From CAMPKL01 sp963805925 (GTDB taxonomy: Bacteria; Acidobacteriota; Terriglobia; Bryobacterales; UBA6623): a stretch of 64,000 bases of DNA. Below, piece after piece: positions 1-7,759 of this stretch. The notes under the pieces were generated by a model that was given only the letters and a program-made list of their open reading frames with translations, ran no database searches and was not told where the DNA came from. The translations under genes were made by a program, and so were the position numbers. The stretch lies in the NCBI GenBank assembly GCA_963805925.1, contig CAWDWB010000003.1, positions 992,001 to 1,056,000 on the forward strand, written 5' to 3'. Numbering within the stretch: position 1 is the first letter of the stretch; every line of letters starts with the position of its first letter.

Positions 1-1
1 G

Positions 2-724
2 GGCATGGAGAAAGTCATCCGCTCAGTTGGCCAGGTCGTGCTCGGTTCCGGCAAGATGCTCGGCGGCCTGGCCATCCTCGAAGACGCTTGGCACAACACC
101 GCCGAGGTTCACGCGATCGGCGCGGGCAATATGGTCGCCGAAGAAGAAAAGTTGCTAGCGCGAACCAAGTCCTGGAAGGCCAACATCCCCGCCAAGGAAG
201 TCGATCTGCTGATCGTCGACGAGATGGGCAAAACCTTTTCGGGCGCGGGCATGGACACCAAAGTCGTCAACCGTTCCGTCGACGGACCCAACGTTTGGAA
301 GGACGTGCCGAGAGTCACGCGGCTGTTCGTTCGCGAGCTTTCGAACAAGAGCTATGGCAACGCCATCGGCGTCGGCTTTGCGGACATCACGACGGATCGC
401 TTGGTCAACGCAATCGACTACAACGCGACTTGGGTGAACGGGTTGACCTCGTCCACCACGCAACCCGGCGCCACGCCGATGCACTTCGCCACCGACAAGG
501 ACTGCATCGAGAAGATCCTACCGACTTGCGGACGCCTCGACTCCAACGACTGCTCCATCGTCTGGATTCCCAACACGATGGACATCGCCGAGTGCCTGGT
601 CAGCGAAAACCTGCTGCCCGAAATCGAGCAGAATCCGGAAATCGAAATCATCAGCGGCCCGCAAGAAATCGAGTTCGACTCGGCCGGCACGCTGATCCCG
701 GCGTTCGAGGCCGTCGCACACTAG
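2..724 (+). CDS. LarA-like (DUF2088) lactate racemase-domain protein, 5'-truncated
   Basis: The reading frame is open from the window edge, so the N-terminal part is missing and the ATG at 5 need not be the start. The 239 visible residues look like the C-terminal half of the family annotated as lactate-racemase-domain/DUF2088 proteins: a glycine-rich entry, then a DLLIVDEMGK segment followed by SGAGMDTKVVNR, and an acidic C-terminus. LarA itself is a nickel-pincer lactate racemase; many relatives have unknown substrates. The active-site N-terminal half lies outside the window, so activity cannot be judged. The stop is 10 bp before uppP, suggesting co-transcription. Family assignment is from recalled sequence resemblance only. 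Confidence 0.55.
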   Translation, partial: GMEKVIRSVGQVVLGSGKMLGGLAILEDAWHNTAEVHAIGAGNMVAEEEKLLARTKSWKANIPAKEVDLLIVDEMGKTFSGAGMDTKVVNRSVDGPNVWKDVPRVTRLFVRELSNKSYGNAIGVGFADITTDRLVNAIDYNATWVNGLTSSTTQPGATPMHFATDKDCIEKILPTCGRLDSNDCSIVWIPNTMDIAECLVSENLLPEIEQNPEIEIISGPQEIEFDSAGTLIPAFEAVAH

Positions 725-734
725 AGAGGCCGTC

Positions 735-1580
735 ATGCCTCTGTTCCATGCGCTGATCCTGGCTTTGGTCCAGGCGTTGACGGAGTTCCTGCCGGTTTCG
801 AGTTCGGCGCACCTCATCCTCACACCCTGGCTGTTGGGCTGGCCCGATCACGGTCTGCTGTTCGACATCGCCTTGCACCTCGGCACATTGGTCGCCGTGT
901 TTGTCTACTTCTTCAAGACTTGGGTGCGCCTGGCTTTCTTGGCCATCGGCCGCGAAGTCTGGAAGCCCATGCCCGGCGAAGTCGATCACGATCTCTATGC
1001 AAATCCCAGACTGCTCTGGCTGCTCGTCGCCGCCACCTTCCCGGCAGGCCTCGCCGGACTGTTCCTCAAAGACTTCATCGAGACCGCCCTGCGCAGCCCC
1101 GTCGTCATCGGCGTCATGCTCATCGCCGTCGGCTTGCTGATGGCGGCGGTCGAGAAACGCGGCGGCCTGGTCCGCGACCTGAACCGGGTTGGATGGGGCG
1201 ACGCGATGGCCGTCGGTTGCGCGCAAGCCCTGGCGCTGATTCCCGGCACATCGCGCTCGGGCATCACCATCACCACCGCAATGTTCTTGGGCATCACCCG
1301 GCACTCGGCCGCGCGGTTTTCGTTCCTGCTGTCGACGCCGATCATCCTCGGCGCGGGAGTAAAAGCTTTTTTTGACGCCTCGAAGACCGGCGGCATCCCG
1401 CCGGAAATGCACACCGCCTTCGCCGTCGGCGTCATTGCTTCGGCCGTTTTCGGCTACGCGGTGATCTCGTTCTTCCTACGCTACCTGCAGCGAGCAACCC
1501 TCAAGGTCTTCGTCTACTACCGGGTCATTCTGGGCGCCATCGTCCTCGCCCTCGCCTTCCTGACTAACTTCGGCAGATAG
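735..1580 (+). CDS. uppP: Undecaprenyl-diphosphatase UppP (BacA)
   Basis: Integral membrane phosphatase that converts undecaprenyl pyrophosphate to the monophosphate, recycling the lipid carrier for peptidoglycan and other envelope polymers; also linked to bacitracin tolerance. The 281-aa product has the usual family length, several hydrophobic segments, and both signature motifs: EFLPVSSSAHL near the N-terminus (Glu- and Ser-rich catalytic region) and PGTSRSGIT near residue 172, whose Arg is catalytic in the family. ATG at 735 follows a GAGAGG-like site. Downstream is ftsK after a 77-bp gap, so the pair forms a cell-envelope/division block. Confidence 0.96.
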   Translation: MPLFHALILALVQALTEFLPVSSSAHLILTPWLLGWPDHGLLFDIALHLGTLVAVFVYFFKTWVRLAFLAIGREVWKPMPGEVDHDLYANPRLLWLLVAATFPAGLAGLFLKDFIETALRSPVVIGVMLIAVGLLMAAVEKRGGLVRDLNRVGWGDAMAVGCAQALALIPGTSRSGITITTAMFLGITRHSAARFSFLLSTPIILGAGVKAFFDASKTGGIPPEMHTAFAVGVIASAVFGYAVISFFLRYLQRATLKVFVYYRVILGAIVLALAFLTNFGR

Positions 1581-1657
1581 AAATTTCCGGTTCTCTGGCA
1601 TACTAAGAATGGCTCCAGCAGCTCTTCTTCGCCTCGCTAGTATGAACGAGAGGAAGT

Positions 1658-4051
1658 ATGAGCGGCTTTACATTAAGACCAACCTCTAACCCCCGGCTGA
1701 ATGAGCCTGCGGGCTTCGCTGTTCTTGCGTTCGCCGTGGCGCTCATCCTGAGCCTGGTCTCCTACTATCCGCTGGACCCCTCGCTGAACGTCGCCGGCAA
1801 CGAGCGCATCGCCCACAATTTGGTCGGCGTGCCAGGCGCTTGGTTTGCCGACATCACATTGCAAACACTGGGCTTAGGGGCCTTCCTGGTACCGATCTTC
1901 TTGATCTCGTTGGGCTGGCTGTGGATGCGTTCCGCCTCCCTGCACTGGCCTGGGGTACGGGCGACAGGCGCGTTGCTCGCGCTGGTGACTTTCTGCTGGG
2001 CGCTCAGCCTCGGCGGCGATTGGTTCGTGTGGAGCGGCGTCGTCCGCTCAGGCGGCGTGCTGGGCGCGGTGCTGGCCGACATCTCGTTGCGGTATCTGAA
2101 TCGCGCTGGAACCGCTCTGCTGCTGCTGGTCATGGCCGTCGCCTCGGTCTATCTGTTGACGTCGTTTCATCTCGAAAAGTTCTCAGACTGGCGCAACCGC
2201 AAGACGGCCAGCATGGGCCCGTCCTTGCGCGAACGCTACCTCGCCTGGCGTGCCAAGCGGCGCCGCCGCGCGACCTCTGCCGATGGCGAAGATTTGGAAG
2301 AAGCCCGCACATTGAACGTGAAACTGCCTTCACGGCGTACGACCATCGACCGCGAGGCTGAAGCCGGCAGCCACGTCGAGTTGCCGCCCATCGTCCCCTA
2401 CACCGAAGAGCCGATGGAGCAGGTCGAGCTCTTCGAGGAAGAAGAGGAAGAGGCGCCCGCCTTCGAGGCCAAGGCCTCGACCATCGCCCGCCGCGCCGAC
2501 GAAGAGATCGCCAACGGCGACGCTCCTTGGGACGACGACGATGATGAGGACGACTACGAAGACGACGAAGAAGAAGTCGCCGTCAGCTACCGTATCCCGC
2601 CGACGGCGCTGCTCATGCCGCCGCACGCCCGTACCGCCTACGACGCCGAAGAGTTGCAGGACGTCGCCCGCCGCATTCAGGTCAAGTTGGAGGAGTTCAA
2701 AGTCAGCGGCTCGGTCGTGCAGATCAACCCTGGCCCAGTCGTCACCACGTTTGAATTCAAGCCCGACCCGGGCATCAAGTATGCCAAGGTGCTGGGCCTC
2801 TCCGAGGACCTTTGCCTGGCGCTTGAATGCGAATCGATTCTCGTCGAACGCATCCCCGGCAAATCGACCGTCGGCATCGAGGTGCCTAACCGCAAACGAG
2901 AGATCATCACCCTGCGCGAAGTCGTCGAGTCACGCGAGTTCCGCGAACACGAGTCGCCGCTAACCGTCGCGCTCGGCAAAGACATCAACGGACGCCTCAA
3001 CGTCGCCGACCTCTGCTCCATGCCGCACTTGCTCGTTGCCGGTTCGACCGGTTCGGGCAAATCGGTGATGATCAACGCCTTCATCATGTCGATCTTGCTG
3101 CGGGCCACGCCGGACGAAGTGCGCTTCATCATGGTCGACCCGAAGACGGTCGAACTAGGGCTCTATCACGAGATCCCGCACTTGCTCACGCCGGTCATTA
3201 CCGACATGAAGAAGGCGTCGAACGCGTTGAAGAACGCGACGACCGAGATGGAGCGGCGGCTCAAGCTGCTGGCCGAACACGGCGTCCGCAACATCGACCA
3301 GTTCAATACAAAGCTCGATCGCATCAAGGCCAAATACGAAGTCGAGAACCCGGACCTGGCCAAGAGTCTCAAGCGGTTACCTTACATCGTGATCATCATC
3401 GACGAGTTGGCCGACCTGATGATTCTCGAAGGCCGGCACATCGAGGAGTCGATCACGCGGCTGGCGCAGATGGCTCGCGCGGTGGGCATCCATTTGGTGC
3501 TGGCCACGCAGCGGCCCAGCGTCAACGTCATCACCGGCTTGATCAAGGCCAACGTCCCGGCGCGTATGTCATTCCGTTTGGCGACGGGAATCGACTCGCG
3601 CACCATCCTCGACTCGACCGGCGCGGAGGCCTTACTGGGACGCGGCGATATGCTCTTCCTGCCTCCAGGCACCGCACGCATGATCCGTCTGCACGGCCCG
3701 TTCGTTACCGAAGAAGAGATCGAGAAAGTCGTCCGCGAATGGAAGACGCAAGCGAAGCCGCGCTATGACGTCAGCTACCTGGCGCCGCCGATTGAGGAGC
3801 AGGAAGGCGCCGAAGAAGACGCCCCCGGCCTCGACGACCCGGTTTACGAAGATGCCGTTCGTTGCGTATTGGAGGCGGGCAAGGCCTCGACGTCCACGCT
3901 GCAGCGCCGCTTGCGCCTGGGGTATGGTCGTGCGGCTCGCATCCTCGACGCCATGGAGAAAGACGGCATCATCGGCCCGCCCGACGGCAGCCGCCCCCGC
4001 GACGTGCTCAAGGCCCCGGATTGGCTCAAAGAAGTCGAGTCGACGCTGTAA
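1658..4051 (+). CDS. ftsK: FtsK/SpoIIIE DNA translocase
   Basis: Septum-anchored DNA pump that clears the chromosome from the closing septum and activates XerCD at dif. The 797-aa product has about four N-terminal transmembrane segments (residues 18-165), a highly acidic linker (about 235-315, with runs of Asp and Glu), then the RecA-type motor with Walker A GSTGSGKS at 462-469 and a Walker B stretch ending IIIDELADLM near 581. A C-terminal winged-helix gamma domain (about 730-785) that reads KOPS-type sequences is present. The short linker makes this a compact FtsK. ATG at 1658 follows AGAGGAAGT, a good ribosome site. Confidence 0.96.
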   Translation: MSGFTLRPTSNPRLNEPAGFAVLAFAVALILSLVSYYPLDPSLNVAGNERIAHNLVGVPGAWFADITLQTLGLGAFLVPIFLISLGWLWMRSASLHWPGVRATGALLALVTFCWALSLGGDWFVWSGVVRSGGVLGAVLADISLRYLNRAGTALLLLVMAVASVYLLTSFHLEKFSDWRNRKTASMGPSLRERYLAWRAKRRRRATSADGEDLEEARTLNVKLPSRRTTIDREAEAGSHVELPPIVPYTEEPMEQVELFEEEEEEAPAFEAKASTIARRADEEIANGDAPWDDDDDEDDYEDDEEEVAVSYRIPPTALLMPPHARTAYDAEELQDVARRIQVKLEEFKVSGSVVQINPGPVVTTFEFKPDPGIKYAKVLGLSEDLCLALECESILVERIPGKSTVGIEVPNRKREIITLREVVESREFREHESPLTVALGKDINGRLNVADLCSMPHLLVAGSTGSGKSVMINAFIMSILLRATPDEVRFIMVDPKTVELGLYHEIPHLLTPVITDMKKASNALKNATTEMERRLKLLAEHGVRNIDQFNTKLDRIKAKYEVENPDLAKSLKRLPYIVIIIDELADLMILEGRHIEESITRLAQMARAVGIHLVLATQRPSVNVITGLIKANVPARMSFRLATGIDSRTILDSTGAEALLGRGDMLFLPPGTARMIRLHGPFVTEEEIEKVVREWKTQAKPRYDVSYLAPPIEEQEGAEEDAPGLDDPVYEDAVRCVLEAGKASTSTLQRRLRLGYGRAARILDAMEKDGIIGPPDGSRPRDVLKAPDWLKEVESTL

Positions 4052-4219
4052 CAAACTCATCCTTGCCGTCCCGGGTTTCGCCTCTAAGACGGCACAGGGC
4101 TTGGGAATTCGTTCGATGCGATCAGCCAGGTCGCCTGGTAGTCGCACGCGCGCAAATCTGGTCGAACAGCTATTCTCACTGGGGAGTCGGTTAGAACGGC
4201 CCCTTGGGGAGATAGCGTT

Positions 4220-5773
4220 ATGCATCGCCGCGAACTGCTCAGTCTATTCAGCCTGTCTGCCTGTGCCGGCGTCACAGGATGCGGGCCATCGGCTACTTCG
4301 GGTCCGGATCAGGTTCTAGCGCAAGCTGCCGAGACCGACGAATTCGTACCCGAAGTTGAATTCCTGATGACGGCCGCGCCCGACGAAATATCGGTGCTCC
4401 CGGGTGAGCCCACCCGCGTGTGGCGCTTTGTCGGACAACTACTCAAAGGCCCGGCCGACACGCTTCAGGTCCTGCCCGATTCCTACTTGGGGCCCGTTAT
4501 CCGCCTTCGGCGCGGTCAGAAGGTGCGCATCCGCTTCGCGAATCAGCTCGCCGAAGACTCGATCGTCCACTGGCACGGCCTGGACGTGCCCGCGAAAGCC
4601 GATGGCCATCCTCGCCTCGCCATTGGCCCTGGTCAAGAGTACGTGTACGAATTCGAAGTCATCAATCGAGCAGGGACCTACTGGTATCACGCACATCCGG
4701 ACATGCGCACAGGTGCGCAGGTATATCAGGGTCTGGCCGGGCTGCTCCTCGTAAGCGACGAGGAAGAGCAGGCGCTGGCCCTGCCGGCGGAAAGTTCAGA
4801 ACTTCTATGCGTGCTGCAGGATCGCCGCTTCGATGCGCGCAACCAGCTTGTGTACCACGGCAGCGACATGAGGGAGATGATGAACGGCTTTCTTGGAGAC
4901 CAGGTGCTGGTTAACGGTCTTCCACAGCCGACGGTGGATGTCGATCCCGGGTGGCTCCGGGTCCGCGTGCTCAACGGGTCGAACGCGCGCATCTATAAGC
5001 TGGCCTGGAGCCGAGACGTACCGATGACGGTGATTGGAGGAGACGGCGGTCTCCTCGAGAAGCCGCTGCAGCAGGAGGTCCTCACACTGGCGACTGGCCA
5101 ACGCGCGGACCTGCTGCTGGATCTCACAGGCCTCGCGGCCGGAACGGAAGTGCATCTCGAGAGCCGGGCGTTCGACGAGTCTGACGCAGGAGCGGGGGGA
5201 ATGATGGGGATGGGGCGCGGAATGGGCATGGGAGGCCGCACCTCTAGCCTGCCGAACGGCGCCCCGCTGCGCCTGATGAGCCTGCGTACGAGCGACAGGA
5301 AAGGCCGGGCCTTCCGAGTTCCCGAACGCCTTTCCTCGTTTGACGCAGCGTGGTCCCTCAGGGACGACGCGAAGGTCCGCCGAGTCCCGTTGCAGTTTCG
5401 GCGGATGCAGTGGTTGCTTGATGGCCGAGCCTTTGCGATGAACGACGTCTCCCCAGAAGAGACCGTGGCAGCCGGCTCGACCCATATCTGGGAGTTCGAG
5501 AACCTGGCGAACCGGATGGGCATGCAAGCGGCTCACCCCATTCACCTCCACGGCCGCCAGTTTCGCGTGATCGATCGGAAGGGCGGCAGCGCCTCAAACA
5601 CTTTGCGCGTGGGCATTGTTGATGCCGGCTGGCAGGATACGGTACTGGTACTGCCAGGAGAGACGGTTCGCATACAGGTGAACTTCACGCGTCAGCCTGG
5701 GCTTTACCTTTACCACTGCCATATCCTTGAACATGAAGACATGGGAATGATGCGGAACTTTCGCGTAGCGTAG
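4220..5773 (+). CDS. Multicopper oxidase, CueO-like, probable lipoprotein
   Basis: Three-cupredoxin-domain oxidase that uses four copper ions to couple substrate oxidation (Cu(I), metals or phenols) to reduction of O2. All copper ligand motifs are visible: HWHG at 117-120, YHAHP at 156-160, HPIHLHG at 439-445 and YHCHILEHEDMGM at 498-510, giving the type 1 ligands Cys500, His505 and Met510. Residues 327-338 form a Met/Gly-rich loop, as in CueO, where such a segment binds extra Cu(I). The N-terminus has a twin Arg (residues 3-4) and a lipobox-like LSAC with Cys15, so export and lipidation are likely. Monocistronic; copper homeostasis is inferred. Confidence 0.9.
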   Translation: MHRRELLSLFSLSACAGVTGCGPSATSGPDQVLAQAAETDEFVPEVEFLMTAAPDEISVLPGEPTRVWRFVGQLLKGPADTLQVLPDSYLGPVIRLRRGQKVRIRFANQLAEDSIVHWHGLDVPAKADGHPRLAIGPGQEYVYEFEVINRAGTYWYHAHPDMRTGAQVYQGLAGLLLVSDEEEQALALPAESSELLCVLQDRRFDARNQLVYHGSDMREMMNGFLGDQVLVNGLPQPTVDVDPGWLRVRVLNGSNARIYKLAWSRDVPMTVIGGDGGLLEKPLQQEVLTLATGQRADLLLDLTGLAAGTEVHLESRAFDESDAGAGGMMGMGRGMGMGGRTSSLPNGAPLRLMSLRTSDRKGRAFRVPERLSSFDAAWSLRDDAKVRRVPLQFRRMQWLLDGRAFAMNDVSPEETVAAGSTHIWEFENLANRMGMQAAHPIHLHGRQFRVIDRKGGSASNTLRVGIVDAGWQDTVLVLPGETVRIQVNFTRQPGLYLYHCHILEHEDMGMMRNFRVA

Positions 5774-5840
5774 CCGGAAAACAAAGGATGGTCCGCGACG
5801 CATCATGGCGCTTCGCAGCCCAAAATCGTACGCGGGACTC

Positions 5841-6464
5841 TCACCACTTCGGAATGCGCAACGTCGCGCTGATCATCGCCGAACCACTGAAGCCATAGAG
5901 CAGCGCCAGCGGATGCAGATTCGCAGGGCCCAAGCGCACAACGCCGCCCCACAGTGCCTCACCAATCGCCTCCTGTGAGAACGCCAAGCCCAACAGCATC
6001 ACGATGAAAATGCTCGTCGGGATCGGCGTGCCTTCGAAATACTTGACCTTATTGCCGCCGTCCGACAACTCCAACGCCGTCACGTTAAAGCGCGCTAGAC
6101 GACTGATGCCGCAGACGACGAAGAAGGTGAGGATCAGCATGTCCCAGCCGCCGCGAAGCCCAAGGGTAAAGCCCAACGCGGCGGGGGCGACACCGAAGGA
6201 GACGATGTCGGAGAGCGAGTCGAGGTCTGCCCCGAGAACGGACTGTCGCTTCGAGCGCCGCGCCCACCATCCGTCCATTACGTCGAAGGCCAGCGCGAGA
6301 AATAGCAACACGAAGGCGATCCAGAAATAGCGGTTGCGTCCCTCGGCGATGTAGTCGAGACACAGAAAGATCGAGATCGTGCCGCAGCTCGCGTTGCCGA
6401 GCGTGAAGAAGTCCGCCGCAGTGTAGGACCGCAGCATCGAGAGATGCTTTTTGCGCTCGGCCAT
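5841..6464 (-). CDS. pssA: CDP-diacylglycerol-serine O-phosphatidyltransferase
   Basis: Makes phosphatidylserine, the precursor of phosphatidylethanolamine, from CDP-diacylglycerol and serine at the inner membrane. The 207-aa product shows the exact CDP-alcohol phosphotransferase signature (D-x2-D-G-x2-A-R-x8-G-x3-D-x3-D), starting DVMDGWWAR near residue 60, plus several hydrophobic helices, and matches the short Gram-positive/alphaproteobacterial PssA type. The frame is open further upstream (to 6707) but those residues are Pro/Arg-rich and unlike the family, so ATG 6464 (MAERKKHLS) is preferred; ATG 6437 is an alternative. Convergent with the multicopper oxidase. Confidence 0.9.
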   Translation of the reverse strand: MAERKKHLSMLRSYTAADFFTLGNASCGTISIFLCLDYIAEGRNRYFWIAFVLLFLALAFDVMDGWWARRSKRQSVLGADLDSLSDIVSFGVAPAALGFTLGLRGGWDMLILTFFVVCGISRLARFNVTALELSDGGNKVKYFEGTPIPTSIFIVMLLGLAFSQEAIGEALWGGVVRLGPANLHPLALLYGFSGSAMISATLRIPKW

Positions 6465-6569
6465 GTGCTTAATACACTGGCAGAAATCGCCGGGAAACTC
6501 ATCTCCGGGACGCCGAACCGCGACTGGAAGCTGTGAAAGATCGCTCGGCGCGCTAGGCAACTCGAGAAA

Positions 6570-6650
6570 GGGACAGGCACTCGTTTTCGCGGCGCGGCGT
6601 TGGTTGCATGACGGTTGAATCTGGAGGCCGCGAAAACGTGAGCCAGTCCC
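6570..6650. repeat. Imperfect 24-bp inverted repeat in the pssA-corA gap
   Basis: Arms at 6570-6593 and 6627-6650 pair at 21 of 24 positions around a 33-bp loop. The inner 12 bp (CGTTTTCGCGGC against its complement) are perfect, and the outer halves are GGGACAGGCACT and its near-complement. The gap between the divergent pssA and corA (6465-6762) holds no other coding signal. The layout resembles REP-type palindromes mobilised by RAYT transposases, but no RAYT gene and no second copy were seen here. Confidence 0.6.
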
Positions 6651-6762
6651 TGGCGGCGGCAACTCCCGTCCCATGCGGCCAGCGTAAGTGGGCGGTGTTT
6701 CTTTCACGGCTTCCAGTCACACTGCGCGTGCTAAACTCCGGCACTGCTCGCGAGATATCCCT

Positions 6763-7754
6763 TTGATCCGTTCCATCCTCTACACACCCCGAGAAGGCAA
6801 GCTGTTTGACGGCGGCGCGGAGTTGATCGACGAGTGGGAACGCGATGCGACGAGCCAAATCTGGGTCGCGATCGGAGACGAACCGCCCGACGAGGAGCGA
6901 GAGTTGCTGTCGCGGCGATTCGGCCTGCACAAGCTGGCCATCACCGACGCGCTCAGGGAACGTCACCCGCCGAAGATCGAGCCTTTCCCGGACAATACTT
7001 TCATCCTGCTCAAAGGGCTGGACGCGGTGTCGAACTCGCTTGGAGTTCGGGACCATTCAACTCTCGCTGTTCCTAGGCGACCGCTTTCTAGTGACGCGCA
7101 GCTCGGGCGTCTCGGCGAGTACGTCAGCCGTGCAGCAGGAATTGATTTCCGGCGCGGTTGAGCCGGACATCTCCCGCGCCGCGCTGGCGTTGCACGTGTG
7201 CCGCACGGTCGCGGATCGCTTCTTGCCGTTGCTGCTTGCGGTGGAGAAGCGTCTCGACGAGATGGAAGACGAAATGCTGCGAAAGTCCGAGCGACGAGCT
7301 GTTGGCGGAACTCGTCCGGCAGAAGGGCGCGCTGAAGCGGCTATTGCGCATTCTGCAGTACCACGCGCAGGTCTTTACCTCCGCGCTGTCGACGCCGCCG
7401 GCGCAGTTAGCGGACTACCACCACGAGTTGCTCGATGTGCAAGAACAGCTCGACAGGTTATTGAGCCTGGCTCGTCTCTACTACGAACTGACCGACGATC
7501 TGATGAACGGCTACATGTCGCTCTCGGCCCATCGGCTGAACCAGATCATGCAGACGCTGACGATCGTGACGGTGATCTTTGTGCCGATCACGTTCATGGC
7601 CGGCGTTTACGGCATGAACTTCGAGTACATCCCGGAGTTGGGCTATCGCAACGCTTACTTCATCTTGCTGGGGCTGATGCTGCTGGTCGTGGCGAGCATC
7701 CTCGCCCTGTTCTATCGCCGGGGTTGGCTGGGCGAGCGGCGCCGGGACGACTAG
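6763..7754 (+). pseudogene. corA: CorA-type Mg2+/Co2+ channel, broken by two single-base frameshifts
   Basis: Homopentameric magnesium channel family. Three successive frames together give a full-length CorA: the N-terminal domain runs from TTG 6763 (LIRSILYTPREGKL) to about 7040, the helical stalk from 7041 to about 7288, and the C-terminal part to the TAG at 7754, including the YGMNF selectivity signature and two transmembrane helices. Removing one G near 7041 (CTTGGAG to CTTGAG) and one T near 7288 (AAGTCC to AAGCC) restores one continuous protein of about 330 aa. Both are one-base insertions. They may be true inactivating mutations or base errors; apart from these two shifts the coding frame is intact. 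Confidence 0.85.
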
Positions 7755-7759
7755 CGCCG

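Noticed and set aside
288..724. Claim that the first gene is a working nickel lactate racemase
   Set aside because: The catalytic N-terminal half lies outside the window, and the family contains many uncharacterised members.
651..1412. A leftward frame opposite uppP
   Set aside because: It overlaps a complete uppP with all catalytic motifs; the translation is low-complexity Arg/Gln-rich, typical of antisense GC-rich codons.
2446..2580. Runs of GAA/GAC-type codons in ftsK as a repeat element
   Set aside because: They encode the expected acidic linker of FtsK.
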